Assembly (NCBI GenBank): GCA_012976225.1
Contig: JAAVVG010000002.1
Location: forward strand, 930,001 to 994,000
Source of the DNA: Golubevia sp. BC0850
Lineage: Eukaryota; Basidiomycota; Exobasidiomycetes; Golubeviales; Golubeviaceae
Length of the DNA: 64,000 bases
Direction of reading: 5' to 3'
In this document: one piece after another, positions 1-12,528 of the stretch
How the letters are laid out: every line of letters begins with the position of its first letter
How positions within the stretch are numbered: position 1 is the stretch's first letter
Position numbers and translations under genes: made by a program
The notes under the pieces: generated by a model
What the model was told of the DNA's origin: nothing
The model's database searches: none
Seen by the model: only the letters and a program-made list of their open reading frames with translations

Positions 1-1049
1 TTCCGACTTCGTGGCAGTCAACAATGAGAAATACCTCCATCTCAACGACGCTCAAGTAAAGAAGATCAATGACGAGGCAATTCGTTGCGGATACGGAATC
101 AACGGAAAGAACACTACATCTTACGCCGCTAGGAACCTAAAGTATCCACCAACTGGTCCAATCGAATCTTTCAGCGAAGATTGTTACGTTTTCGACTATC
201 TAATCGAAGCCGCTCAAACTCAAAACCCAGATTACAACATTTACGACATCTCTGAACAGCAGACTCCGAGCCCTCCAAACGTTTTAGGAAATCCAAATGA
301 TCCAGACCAAGCCTCTAAATCTACCTGGTTTGACAACAAGGATCTTCAAACTTACATCAACGCTCCTCATAAAAAGTGGAACCTTTGCCAGACTGTCTTT
401 CCAAATGGCGATGGAAGCCCAACTCCAGATCAGACTGTCTTAGGAAGTGTCATCGACCAAGCCCCCTCTAAGAGAAATGTGATCGCAAACGGTGACCTAG
501 ATGGTCTTATCATGACTAATGGGTAGGTAGTAACATGCCCGGGGAAGTTGAGGAAGCTGAGGAGAGAGAGAGAAAAGAGTGTAGCCGGTCGAAGAAGTGA
601 CAGAGCATCGCCGTTCACTTTTGTGCCTTTACTGACAGATTAAAACTCCCCCCCCCCTTCCTTTGCCTCGCTTTCCTCTTTTTCTTGATTTTTCTTTCAA
701 TGTGAAACCCCGCCACCTCCAGAACTGCTCTGGCTTTACAGGTGAGTTCTCTCTTACCCCTAGTTCCCACGCATCTCCTTCTCAATTTCCTCCGTTTTCT
801 TACTGACCCGCTCTCGTCACTTTTTACTAGAACCTCACTTGGGGAGGAGCTCGTGGATTTAGCAAGCCTCCCTCGACCAACAGATTGTATGATCTGAAAG
901 GAGAATGGTCTGGTGGATTCGTTACAGAAAGAGGTTTGACTTTCGGCACCGTTTTCAAATCTGGTCACATGATTCCAGAATCGACTCCCTACACCGGTCG
1001 CAAGCTGCTTCAATACCTCTTAGGAAAGACCAAAAACCTTGGGGCTTAG
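1..1049 (+). CDS. Serine carboxypeptidase (S10), C-terminal part
   Basis: Secreted or vacuolar serine carboxypeptidases of family S10 remove C-terminal residues from peptides. Only the 3' end lies in the window; the N-terminal part and the catalytic Ser are off the left edge. I read exons 1-522, 723-741 (19 bp) and 831-1049. The splice joins keep one frame: ..LIMTNG, then TALALQ, then NLTWGGARG... The catalytic Asp fits NGDLDGLIM and the catalytic His fits SGHMIPEST, both standard S10 surroundings. The protein ends KNLGA. Intron 1 contains a run of C near position 650. Family assignment is firm from these motifs; substrate and location cannot be judged without the N-terminus. Confidence 0.85.
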
Positions 1050-1151
1050 ACTCTTCATATATTCCAATCGCCCACTTTTCGACTTCCTTTGACACTCGAT
1101 GGATGTTCTTCGTCCATTTTTTCCCTGTTGACTCCAAACCTCATCTTATCG

Positions 1152-2059
1152 ATGTCAGACAGCTCAAATTACAATTACAATACGTCCCTTACTAGACTAC
1201 TTATGCCTACCAATGATCAATCGATGAAATCCAGATCAATTGTCAGTCGGTACGTGAGTTCAGCGTAGAAAAGTTGTATCTTCTCTCGAATTGGATCTTC
1301 TGACCTGACGGACCTCTGCTTCCTTCTACAGACAATCGGCAACTTTCTTTGATCCCTCATTTTTCTTAAAAATCATCATCACTACTCAGCGATTCTCCAA
1401 CCTTCTGAGCTTCTAGTGTCAGAGGCTCTCTTCTTGAACTCATTCCAAAATTCAGATTCTCGCTCTCGTCAATCTATCTTCAAGGCAACTCCCAATCTCT
1501 TCGTACGAGCTTTAGAGAGTTTCGAACTTTTGGGAGAGCTGATCTCAATCAGGCTCAGACGGGCAAATCATCCAGGTCTCTTTCATGTGGTTCCCTTTGT
1601 CGTTTTTGTTTTTCGCGTGGCTCCGAACTTGCTTTTCGACAATGTTCTTATACTTTTCTTCGGTTCTCAATCAGAATTCCTGTTTGTCTCTCATCTGATT
1701 CGGACGAATCTAACGTTCCACTTGCTTCTTCGAGTGTCATTCACAAGACACTCATCACAGCTTCAAAGACTGGGATCTTAAGTCTGAAACGATCACCTCT
1801 AGTCTCCAAAATCGAATCACACTTCACTCCTCGACTGCCTTCCCCCTCAATGGATGCACTTGAAAACATAAACCTGTTCGAAGCTAGAGAGGTGTATTTG
1901 ATCCCCCAAAGAGATGTCGCTTTTAGTCCATTTCTGCTGATGATCCCTCTCTGTAGCCATGTCTCATTATCCTATCATGTCTCTCATGTTTCAAATGAAG
2001 AGTACCGAAGATCGTTGGTGAGGCAGCTTGCTCCTTTGGATTTGTTGCCAGCTGAGTGA
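1152..2059 (+). CDS. Hypothetical protein, two exons
   Basis: Not recognised. ATG at 1152 starts an exon to 1249 (MSDSSNYNYN...), followed by a GTACGTGAG donor. Acceptor TTCTAG at 1416 joins a second exon, 1417-2059, that is free of stops for 213 codons and ends ..LAPLDLLPAE. The join keeps frame and gives 246 residues, Ser/Leu-rich, without a motif I can name. An earlier acceptor (CTACAG near 1331) would give a 60-residue protein that stops at 1414. The start lies only about 100 bp after the carboxypeptidase stop. The long stop-free frame is the main support; it could also be a remnant of a decayed gene, like its neighbour on the other strand. Confidence 0.4.
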
Positions 2060-2169
2060 CAGAGAGAATTGTGAAGAGAGCGTCGATTCAACAACTTGAA
2101 GGGCTCAGAGTTTAGCTGTGAAAGATTGAAGTCATCTTAGCACTCACGAATCTCTTTCGGTTTCAAAAG

Positions 2170-2933
2170 CTACAACGAAACCTTTTCACTAGTAAACATC
2201 TCTAGCTCTTGCAACTCTTTCCTTCTCTCGACCCAAAGCTCCTTGCTTCTAGTAGATGCGGCCTCTTCGTAGTTCTGGTTCCAGCAACCCATCGGAACTG
2301 CTACTGCTTTGAGATTCGGCAAGTATCTTGAAATGAGGAGAGAGGCTAGGACGGTATCTTCTTCGTAGTCCCCATCTTGAGATTGGGAGTTATCCACGAG
2401 GTAAAAAGGGAAGTAGATGACGTTCAGGCTTCATGGGAGTCGCTGCTGAGGTCTTTCAAAAAGGACATCTTAAGAGTTGAAGTCAAGAAAGATAAATTGA
2501 AGCTGTTTGAAGAGACTGTAACCCACCACTTTAGGCTCTGGAACGTCATCGAGCCCAATCACCCTTATGTGAGTCAAGGTCTCCTGCGGTCTTTCTAACA
2601 GTAGAAACTTTGATAGCCTGATCTGGACGTCAGGGACAAGGCTCTGAGAGTCGAATCTCTCAAGCTTAAGACACAGAATTCAGGAACAGGTAAGCCAGTC
2701 ATTGCGCAAAGAACAGGGGGATCAAAGGAATGGTCAGACAGGTCACAGGTGACAAGTGACAACTCGAAGTCTCACACTCACATCCTCATCTCTTCTCTTT
2801 CTTCATTATCCTCCTCCAGCGTCCACCTTCTGACTTGTTCTACTAACTGACAAGATAGATCTTCTGGTAAACTGTCAAGCTTGATTGGTAGTCTTTCCTT
2901 GACAGCTCCTGTCTTGAGTTCTAATTTATCCAT
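2170..2933 (-). pseudogene. Decayed F-box-like gene
   Basis: Reading the minus strand from ATG at 2933, exon 1 (to about 2782) encodes MDKLELKTG...LDSLPEDLSCQLVEQVRR, which resembles the first half of an F-box. A GTGAGT donor follows. After an acceptor near 2665, one frame gives LRDSTLRALSLTSRS, the usual second half of an F-box, but soon meets a stop. A second frame gives ERPQETLTHIRVIGL and stops at 2472. A third piece, 2397-2170, gives SLLISRYLPNLKAVAVP, a leucine-rich style segment. I could not join these with plausible introns in one frame, so I read it as a broken host F-box/LRR-type gene. A functional gene with unusual splicing is the alternative. Confidence 0.4.
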
Positions 2934-3855
2934 TTTTATTGAAAGAAGAAATCATATGAAGGTGGTGGTGAACTCTTTTGTCGAGCTTGATCTCCCAGCC
3001 TCCTCTGAACTTTGATTGAAAGATGAGGAATAGAAGAAAGTAGAGGAAAGAATGGAGTGGATGATTAGGAAGAGAAGATAGTTGAATTTGAAATCTTCTT
3101 TTGTACAGCGTCTCGGTTGTCCTCGGTGCTCGAAAGTCGAGAAGAGGTCAAGAGTTCCATCTTCTGACGAACTCTCCTCCTTCTCTACATTGAATCAAAT
3201 TGTCCGCTATCTTATCAGAGTGATAAGACCGGGGCTTCATTTCATCAGCGGCCTGGGACCTCGAGAGAGCATGATAAAGCACTTTTCGCCAGCCTCGATC
3301 GACGTTGTTGTGCAACTTTCGAAGAGCCAAAGCCATATCAGAAAATGAAAAACAAAGATCACGCATTACACAAGGCTCAGATGAAGATAAGAAAAGGGGG
3401 TAGGAGGAAGGATAGACAAGAGAGAAATGAATTCACGAGAGAACGTCCCTTCCTTTCCAGAAATCTCATATTAAGGAAACCCCTTGATAAGATACTTCGG
3501 CACTCAGACACACAGTAATATTAACTCCTTCATCTTCCTTAATCTTATCGAGAGACGAGATAATCTAGAGAATCGTCTGCCACCGTTCAAAGGCATGCCA
3601 GCGCTGCACAGGCTGCGACATGAATTAGGAAGAGTTACAAATTCAATATTCAGATTCAAGATTTCAGGTTTCCAAGTTGAATTTGAACCGTAAGATCCCC
3701 TTTGGAAAACAAGGGATGGAGGCATGGATAGGTGCTCGACATCTGCTTTTGTGCATGGGTCTCTCTCTGGTCTCGAGTTGAGAGAAGTCCAATCTTCTCA
3801 AGTACTTCCAATCACATCAAAGGCGCCTTTCTTTCTGGGTCCAAGTGAAAGATCT
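2934..3855. other. Gene-poor stretch before the nucleoporin gene
   Basis: Several short open frames of 60-90 codons exist on both strands, but none shows a recognisable motif, consistent splice sites or an expected start. The last few hundred bases should hold the promoter of the nucleoporin gene. Confidence 0.5.
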
Positions 3856-6800
3856 ATGCCCAATCAAGCTCAGGCTGGCGAATCAGAGATAGGCGTGAGT
3901 CATCAATCTCGAATGGACAGAGTCGAGGAGAAGGCAAGCAAGCAAGCCAGTAGAAGTCAAGGTTGGACAGATTGAGCTGACTTCGTTCCAATTCTTCTGC
4001 TCATCACGTTCCAAATCTCTTCTTTAAACACGAACTTCAACCTTCAATCAAAACAACACAGTGCCTCCTACTTAGGCAGTTAGGTAGAGACGTTCGAGTG
4101 AGATTGTCAGATCCACTCGAACTACCTTCTAGTGCCACCTCAACCAATCGTCTCTCGGTTTCGAATCAAAGAGGGATACTGGCAGCTGCTACTTCTCAAG
4201 GTGAGCATCGATTCCACAGGGCGGATCGACGGAGTTTGTCAGACTGAGCTCTCTTTCTTTCCTCTTCTATCTCTCCAGGTTTCCTTCTACATCCTCTTTC
4301 TTCTCTGCGAACTCTCTTCAATTCTTCTGAAAGGAATTCGGATCCAAGATTAGACAGTCCTGATGTGCTCATTGATTCTCTTCAGAACGCAAACTTAGCA
4401 TCTAAGGTTAACTTCGTGAGGTTTGGGAACAGTGAGTCTTTGATCTTGATTGGGTTGGAGAATGGGAGGATCGCTGCTTGGGATGTGCAGGGATGTTTGA
4501 ATGGGAATAATGTGAGTAGTAGACAATGGGCCTATGCCTTGAATGGGAAGCAGGAGACGATAGGAACGGCAAGGAAGAAGGAAGAGGTGTCCTTACTCAG
4601 ATTCGAGGTTCATCTTTGCAGACTGCTAATCCCCTCTATCCGTGTGTTGTGTATTCTATTCGCGTGTGGAAGGAACCCGCGTTCGTACTCGAGCCTCCAT
4701 CGGCAGGTCTACGCCTTCTAGAGCTATCTCCCAACCCTTCAGACAGACCAGAGCTCTGCGTAGCTCTCTACGCTCAGTCCGCCTCAACTTCCACTTCAAC
4801 TGAATCTGGGACTGCTATCGTCTTCAACGTTCAATCGGGTCAATGGGGAGCTCAGCTAGAAGCAGGTCAAGAATGCACCTCTCTGTGCTGGTCAGTCAAA
4901 GGGAAACAAGTAGCCCTAGGTCTATCGAATGGAGAAATCGTTCAAATCACACCAGAAGGAGAACAAAAGGATAGGCTACCAAGCCCAAGTTCTTTAACTG
5001 GAAATAACTACGTTTTGGATCTCAAATGGTTGGAGAATCACGTCTTCTACGCAACTTACAACCAGCATCCTTCTTCGGATTCAGATGACGAACCGCCTCA
5101 CGGGGAAAATGTCTTCATGATTCTTAGGGATCCAAAAAGTCCTACTCCTTTGACCTACGTTCAATACCAGATAGATCCATCTCCTGCGTTCGGAGACACC
5201 TCCAGGAAGTCCAAGAGATTCTCCGCTTGGCTTAAAGGTTGGACGCCGACCAAGCATCTCGTCTTCGTTGGGAATGCACCTTCCTCAGATATCGGCTTAA
5301 TCGGTCTTACAGATATGGAGAACAATTGGAAGACCTTGGAACTGGAGGAGATCTCCAAACCGATCCTGCCTTTCACGAAGAAAGATCAGACGGAAACTGG
5401 ACCTGTTGGATTGGAGTTAGATCTCACTAGCAATGAAGGAGTCCTCGATCCAGGGGCTGCTGCCAGAGGAGATGATGAGAACCTCAAGCTTGGTCCGATG
5501 CCTATTCTGTTGATCTACACGACAGATGGTATCCTCTTAGCCTACCACGTTATCAATACGGAAGGTGGAAGCTATCCTGGAATGATTCAATCTCAAGCCT
5601 CCTCTTCTACAACTTCCAACTTCTCAGCAACTCCATCTCCAGCCCCTCAATCGCAAAGTCAGCCCTCCAGTACCCCTTGTCCCTCTCCTTTCGGGTTTGG
5701 TGGCTCCTCCGCTGCTACAACTGCAACGCATGCTGCATCTGCAGCTCCAGCCTTCGGCCAGGGCTCTGCCTTTGGCTCTACCTCTTTCGGTCAAAGTTCA
5801 TCTTTCGGGGCACCAGCTGCCCCCTCTCCTTCTGCTTTTCGATCTTCAACTCCTTCTTCAGGCGGATTCGGTGCGTTTGGAGGAGGTACTTCGACTGGAT
5901 TCGGGTCTTCGACTAGCGGGGCCAAACCTTTCTCCTTCGGATCGACTTCTACCTCAACTCCAACTCCCAGCACACCTGCGCCTGCCCCAGCCTCAAGCGG
6001 CTCAGCTTTTGGCTCAACATCTGCCTTCGGTTCTTCGTCTGCCTTTGGTTCCTCAACTACTTTCGGTTCTCCTGCTACTTTTGGATCGTCTTCAGCCTTC
6101 GGTCAATCTCCAGCCTCCAAACCTCAATCTCAAGAAAGCAAGACTGAAGCCACTCCCTTCACTACTCCCGCTGCTGGCTCTGCATTCGGAGGCTTTGCTT
6201 CCAAGACCAGTGCCTTTGGTGCGAATAGCAGTGGAACCTCGATCTTTGGCGCAGGAGCTGCGAAAGAGTCAGCCCCAGCAGTTTCGACCTCTTTCTCAAG
6301 TCCTTCGGCAGGCGCGTTTGGCATGCCTGTCAAACCTTCCATGTCTTTCGAACCCACCATTTCCGAAAGAGAAAGGAAAGCTGAAGAAGAAGAGAAGCGG
6401 ATCGCTGAATCTGGAGGAGGAAGCGGTGGATTCTCGTTCGGTGGAATGGACAACATGCTAGGAGGAAATAAAGCAACAGAGAAGAGTGAAGAAGCTTCGG
6501 AAAAGAAAGGTCGAGCTCTAGATGATGACGAGGAACAAGTTTCAAACGAACAGGAAATGGAAGATGATGTCGAGGATGAACCTGGATCAAACAAGAGAGG
6601 AAAGTCAGCGACTCCTTCACCTCAACCTCCAGCCCGAGTCGCGACCTCCTTCGAAAACTCGACCTCCAAGCCTGCTTTCGGGTCGGCAAGTGCCTTTGGA
6701 AACGGAACTCAATCGCATGGAGGAAGCGGATCCTTGACGCCTTCCTTTGGATTCGGCGGCTTTGGAGCTGCAGCTGGCAAATCTGCTTTTGGAAAGCACT

Positions 6801-9800
6801 CTGGAACTCCTCCACCAGCTGGATCAGCTTTCGGACAGAAGACGAGCTTCGGCTTTGGGAACAGTGGCTCTCCTTCTCCTTTCGCTGCTCCAGTGAAGCA
6901 AGAGGAAGCCAAGATAGAGGAGCTCAAGGATGAAGACTCAGACGTTCGGGAGCCAGAAGTTTCAGCTGAAGAGGACCAGGAGAAGGCTGAAGAAGTGGTT
7001 GAGCAGCCTGAAAGCAGTCGAGCTCCTGCAGAAGTTCCGACTACTCCACCTGCCCCTGGTTTCTCTTTTGGAAAGAAAGATGAGATCAGGAAAGCTGAAG
7101 ATGAAGATGAAAATGATTCTTCTGATCCTTTGGGTCCTTCCGATTCGGTTAGCCAGAAGGGCGAGAGGGAAATGACTCCACCTTTCCCGTTCTCATTCGC
7201 TAAGCAGGAAACAGGTAAAGGGCCCAAATCTACAGCTCCTGCCCCGTTCTCCTTTGGACCCCAGGCGGTTCCAACTTCAGCTTGCGGATCAGCTTTCGGA
7301 AGCGGAAAGGTGGAAGACAGCAAAGCACCTCCAGCTTTCTCCTTCGGAGGGTTTGGTCAACCCAAGACTGAAGACAACAGCAAACCTGTGTCAGCTTTCT
7401 CGGGTTTTGGCCAACCCAAACAAGAAGTCTCTGAGAAGAAAGAGGTTCCCAAACCCACCTCAGCTCCAACCTTCACTGCCCCACCGACTGGAGGATTCTC
7501 TTTCGGGGGAGTTCAGCCAGCCGCTGTCAAATCGTCAACCGAAGGAGACAAGGCTGGCAAAGGTCCTTCGTTCCCTCAAGCTCCTGCAGGTGGATTCACT
7601 TTCGGTCAGAGCGTAGAAAATGGAGAAGACGAAGACGAGTTCAGTCAAGAGGACGAGGAGGAACAGGATCAAGATCAAGAATCCGATGGAGAAGAGAGAG
7701 ACGAAGAGAACGATGATCAAGATGAAGGAACTGAAGAAGAGGAGGAAGAAGAAGAGGAGGAAGAAGAAGAGGAGGACCACTACGACGAGCGATCCGGGGA
7801 GAACAAAGAGGACGAAGAGGAGGAACAAGAAGATCAAGATCAAGAGGAGCAGGTTGAAGACGAGCAGGAAGCTCAGGTCGCGCCTTCTCAACCCAAGCCA
7901 TTCTCTTTCAAGCCCGACACCTCTTCAGCCTCTGAACCTGGAAAGTTCTCTTTCGGATCGGGAAAGTCTCCTGCCTCTCAACCTGTCTCAGCTTTCGGCC
8001 TTGGATCTGCGCCGCCTTCTGCAGCTGCTTCACCGCCATTCAATTTACGGTCAGCGTCTACTACCCCCGCCACGAAGCCAGCGGAGCCTGCACCATTCAA
8101 TTTCAACTCTGCCCAGCCGGCTGCTTCTGGTTCCGCTTCTGCCAGCACTCCCAAATTCAATTTTGGATCGTCAAGCGAGAACAAGAATGGTCAGAAGAAC
8201 GGATTCCAGAACTTCAAGCCTAGCAATCCCAGAAGCAGCTCTCCCTTGGCGAGCGCTGCTCCAGTCAATCGTGGCGACTTTGAGGAATCGCCGGAGAAGA
8301 AAGAGGATGAAAGCAGGAAGCTACGAAAAGGGAGTAGCTTCAGTGGATTCGGGAAACCCTCTCCCCCTCCAGCTCAGCCTTCCTTTGCCTCTCCATCTGG
8401 CTTCAGCTTTGGCAACAAGCAACCCTCGCCATTCGGATCCTCTCAGGCTCAGCCACAAGCTTCTCCATTCTCTCAACCGAATGATGGGTTCTCTTTTAAT
8501 CCGAAGCCGACTCAAGCCTCTACATCTCCTACCACCACCCCTCCGAGAGCTGGATCTCCAAGCCTAGCTCAGCAGATTCCTCCTCCCTCTTCGCCACTTC
8601 CTCCTCCTGTGGCTCGTGCGCCACCCGTAGCACGTCAGCCAGAGCCGATACGAGAGAGGGTCACTCAGAGTCCTTTCCACGATCTTCAAGCCCCAAGGCT
8701 GGGAGGATCTGTCAGCATGCCGGACCCTAGCGAGGTTGAGGAGAGTGGAATGCCGGGAGAATTCCTCAGGACGTATCTCATCATGGAGAAAGAGTTGAAA
8801 GAGGTGAGTTGAGGAACGTCGATTTGAAGGACGGTAGCATGCAAAGGAGCTCTTGCTGACGTTGGCCTTCTTTTCCTCTCTTCTCTAATTTTCTTTCCCT
8901 CAGCTCAAGCGAAACGTTCATCGATGTACCGAGTTCCAAAGAGATCTTCAAGAACAAAGAGATGCAGATGGACCTCCCGAAAGCATTGCTGACTTCTCAG
9001 ATCAAGCTCGTTGGAACTTTGGCGACCTCAAGACCATCGTTCACTTAGCTCAGACTCTACAAACCAACGTGGCTCGCAAGAACGACGAAACTCTGGAACA
9101 TCGTCACAAGCTCGCCGAGATCAAGAGTCTAGGTCTCAAAGCTGAAGCCAAACGAGAGGAAGGAGAAAGGTACATCCGAGCTCTGGTAGATCCAGTCTAC
9201 GCCAATTCGGTTCGAACAAGGGAACTTGGTCCAGCTCACGTTGAGAATCAGATGAAACTCAGGAACATGGTCACTTCCGTCCGAGATTCTCTTCGAGCTT
9301 TGGAGGATCATCTCGCTCTCATCAAGAGAAAAGTCCAAGACGAGAAGATGGGACGGACTGCTATGAAGGCTCCAAGTCTCGATTCTATTCAGAGATCGAT
9401 CAGGAATATCTCGGCTGGCATAGGAGTCAAGATCTTCGACCTCGACGAGTTGCACACCTCCTTCGACATGCTCGCTCGTCACTCTCGAGGCGATCGAAGC
9501 ATCACCCCGTCAGCCTCTATCCCTCGTTACGAGAGCGGTCTTGGAGCTTTCAACGTCTCGTCGATGTCTTCTTCTCTTTCACTCGATAGCAGAACGAAGC
9601 AACCTCATCAAGCTGTGACTGGAGCCTTGGAATCCAAGCGATCGTCAGCCAGACTTGCTGCTGCTTGGACTGCAGCGCACAAGAAGCCGATCTTCAATCG
9701 CAGTGCAGCTAAAGAGAAGAAGGTGGATGAACAGAAAGCCAAGTCCTACGAAATCGGAGACCTGCAGATGTCTTTCGCCAAAGGACCTGTCAGTCTAGGG

Positions 9801-10599
9801 AAGAGAGCTTCTCCAGCCCCACCAACTCCTGCCGCTGCTGCTGCTGCTCCTCCTCCTCCTTCGCCTTTCCCAAGTGCATTCGGTGCTTTCCCTATATCCA
9901 ACCAAGCTCCAGCAACATCGGGAACCTCATCAGGATTCAGCTTCTCTTCCCCCACGACCTCCAAGTCTTTCGGTACAGCTCCAGACTTCAAGGCGGCATC
10001 GCCTTCGACTCATACCTTTGCCCTTCCCCCATCAACCAGCGTTTTCAACCCTGGAGGAAGGGATGCCGAGTCCACCTCTCCTGCCTCTGTTCGCTCAGCT
10101 CATTCCAAGAATCGCAGCAGACCCACTGCAGTCCCGCTGCCTCCATCCAACAATAGCCCTATTACCTCTTCATCCTTCTCCTTTGGAGCGCCACCCTTCG
10201 GTGGGAACAAGACATCATCTCCTGCAACTCCTAGTCTCTTTGGGCCTCCTCCACCAATCAATCAAGCTGCTGGAACTCGATTCACCTCTTTCGCTGGTCT
10301 CCAAGCACCAACGCCCATCAAGAGCAGTGCGTCTCCTACCAGCTCAGCCAACGGATTGCCTTCTCAGAAAAGGTTCGACAAAGCGGTAGCGAGTGACACA
10401 CCTGAAGGCGATGCCGAATACAGTGGAAGCGATGGCGACTTTGATGGAGAGTTCGAAGGTGAAGAAGACGACCAGGAAGGATTGAGGTGAGCCTGACAGA
10501 TGCCGGAGCTGTTTTCAGATTACACGTATGCTGACTATCAAATCTACTGTTCTCCTTTCAATCAGTGCTGTCGACGAAGAGGAGGAGGAAGATGATTAG
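3856..10599 (+). CDS. NUP159: FG nucleoporin Nup159/NUP214
   Basis: Cytoplasmic-face nuclear pore protein; in the family the N-terminal beta-propeller binds the DEAD-box helicase Dbp5 during mRNA export. Exons read: 3856-3894, 4062-4200, 4279-4511, 4601-8803, 8904-10486 and 10566-10599, giving 2076 residues in one frame. The propeller (about residues 1-450) shows NRLSVSNQRGILAAATSQG, ECTSLCWSVKGKQVALG, VLDLKWLENHVFYATY and PILLIYTTDGILLAYHV, each matching NUP214. An FG region (about 5700-8500) follows, rich in SAFG, FSFG and GFG, with a run of 14 Glu near 7733-7774. A helical coiled-coil region spans about 8904-9480, then comes a second, weaker FG stretch (about 9850-10330) and an acidic tail. 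An alternative acceptor at 4621 would shorten exon 4 by 7 codons. Confidence 0.93.
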
Positions 10600-10822
10600 T
10601 CAAGAGGAAGAATGAGAAGAAAGGGAAATTCAAAATGTATCAACCCAGTTTCATCGTTTCGTTTCCTGCAATGCATTCATGTTTTGTCCCTCATCTTCAC
10701 TTCAAAAAAGTAGAACCAACAAGAAAGAGTTTGAAATCGGACGCTGAACATTTGAATGGAAGTAAAAACACAATGAACCAAGGAAATGGGGAAAGGAAAG
10801 GAGAGAGAAAGGACGACCACGA

Positions 10823-12348
10823 TCATCCAGTGAAATCTTTGCTCAGATCTACTCCTTGTAGATGAGTGTTTTGAATCTTGAACTTTCTATTTCCAGTCCC
10901 TCTACCTTTACCACCCCTCTTTCCTCTGAAATTGCCCCTGCTTCCAGAAGGTGCCTGAGAAGTAGTAGAAAGTCCTTGAGAGGCAAGATCTTTAGCACGA
11001 TCGACAGCATCAGGAGTTTTGAGTGATGACCACAGTTCGCGAAATTCTGGGATGCGAAATAGAGAGGAGAGATCGAGAGAGTCAGCAAGTTGCACGTTAA
11101 TTGCTTGGAAACTTCTGCTGTAGAATCTCAACTCACCCTCATCGACTCCCTTGGCCTGTGGACCACTCATAGGATTCCAAAACACAGTTCTAGGAGCACC
11201 ATCTTTGGGAGCTCTTATGACTAAGACTTCTCGATCTTCAGGTGGATCTCTTTTCGAGAGCTCTTCTACTGCTTCTTTTGCGTTTGGATAAGATTCCTTC
11301 AGTTCTGCAATCTTGATTCCAGATCTTTCGCTATCGGTAGTGTACTTTTGAGAAAGAAAAGTGATTAGTTGAGGAGGGGTTTGAATGTCGAAATCAGGCT
11401 ACGATGGAAGGAAGAGAGACGAGGAGGGAAAGTTCCGTCAGTATTCATGACCGACGCAGGCGAAGCTAATGTTTGTGGAAAAGCAACCTGACTTACCTTG
11501 TATCTGTACAAACCAGTCTTTTCGTCAAACAATACTCTTTCATCCCGGGCGAATCTCTTGAAGAGGGAAGAATTCGGATCTGTGAGGTTGGGTAGATCGT
11601 ACTTGAGGGAGAAATCGTAAAGTCGAACAGGGCCTTGTTCTTTCTGGAGAGAGAGAGAGAGAGAGAGAGACAGAAGCCGTAGCCAGAAATGAGTCGTAAG
11701 AGCAGGAAGCAAAGGAAAGGAAGCAAGGGTCAGTGCGATTCGAGGTGAATGTGTAGGGAAGATAAGGACAAGCAGACAAGAGGCAAGCTTCCTATCTACT
11801 TCCACCTTAAAGTCTTTAGTTCTTGAAAACACATGAATCTGGATTGGTGTCCATTCATCTTCCTGCAATAGAAAGAGTTGGGGTTCCGAGCTGAGCTACT
11901 CCACCAGCAGGAGCTTGTCCTACTCTCTCTCCCCTTTGATGGTGTGACCTGGCCTTCCACTGCACTGCCCTTTAGACGAGGATCACCTACTCATCTCCAT
12001 TCACTGAAACTGTAGCGCCGTTCTCCAGCTATCCATGCCAAGGAGCCTTGCAGACTTCAACCATGCTCTTTGATTCTAGATCCAGCTTCCTTCCTGTAAC
12101 CCTCCTCGTACCAAAAGGAAGTATCAAGGATGACTAACCTTCAGACTAGCTCTTGCAGTTGCTAATTGAGAGTTCTCCAACAAACCACTTCCAGTATGAG
12201 CAGGCTGAGAGTAAACTTGTCCAGGTCGAAGAGGTTGTCTGACAGAAAAGGGTTTGAATTGAAAGCAAGGACAGAGTCTTTGTATCAGATTCGACTCATG
12301 AGAATCTTTTGTGAATTTGAAGATTAAGAATTTGGCTCACCCCGACAT
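10823..12348 (-). CDS. TFA2: TFIIE beta subunit
   Basis: Small subunit of general transcription factor TFIIE, which helps recruit and regulate TFIIH at RNA polymerase II promoters. Exon 1 holds only 8 coding bases (12348-12341, ATG TCG GG). Further exons lie at about 12241-12139, 11866-11818, 11643-11498, 11344-11139 and 11053-10823. The winged-helix core reads KEQGPVRLYDFSLKYD, then FKRFARDERVLFDEKTGLY. The C-terminus, ending KIQNTHLQGVDLSKDF, matches the TFIIE-beta tail. A Gly/Arg/Lys-rich segment (GNFRGKRGGKGRG) precedes it. The intron before the KEQGPV exon uses a (CT)n run as its pyrimidine tract. The exon around 11860-11818 (EDEWTPIQIHVFS) has the least certain 3' boundary. The gene runs towards the nucleoporin gene, whose stop lies 223 bp away. 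Confidence 0.88.
11646..11671. repeat. (GA)n/(CT)n microsatellite
   Basis: About 13 GA units. On the minus strand this is a CT run directly before the CCAG acceptor of a TFIIE-beta exon, so it appears to serve as the polypyrimidine tract. Confidence 0.9.
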
Positions 12349-12528
12349 GCTGAAGGAAGTGTGATGAAAAGAATCAAAGAAGTGGTGGTTGGGGAGTCAA
12401 GATGCGAAAAGCTCAGCTCTCGCTCTTTCGAGATGGAAAGTTATAAAATTGCAAAATGAAGAGAGTTGTCTATGAATTGATGTTGCACATTTACGGAGCA
12501 GAAAATTGAAAAGGACCCTTATCAAATC

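Noticed and set aside
1332-1416. Alternative second exon of the 1152 gene ending at 1416
   Set aside because: It gives only 60 residues, while the later acceptor opens a 213-codon frame; kept only as an alternative.
2640-2665. GAGAGTCGAATCTCTC as a tRNA T-arm
   Set aside because: No acceptor stem, D-arm or anticodon arm could be placed around it.
5697-8567. Long alternative frames inside the nucleoporin gene, for example 5697-6461 and 7620-8567
   Set aside because: They are shadows of the repetitive FG and acidic coding sequence; their Leu- or Lys/Arg-rich content follows from the repeat codons.
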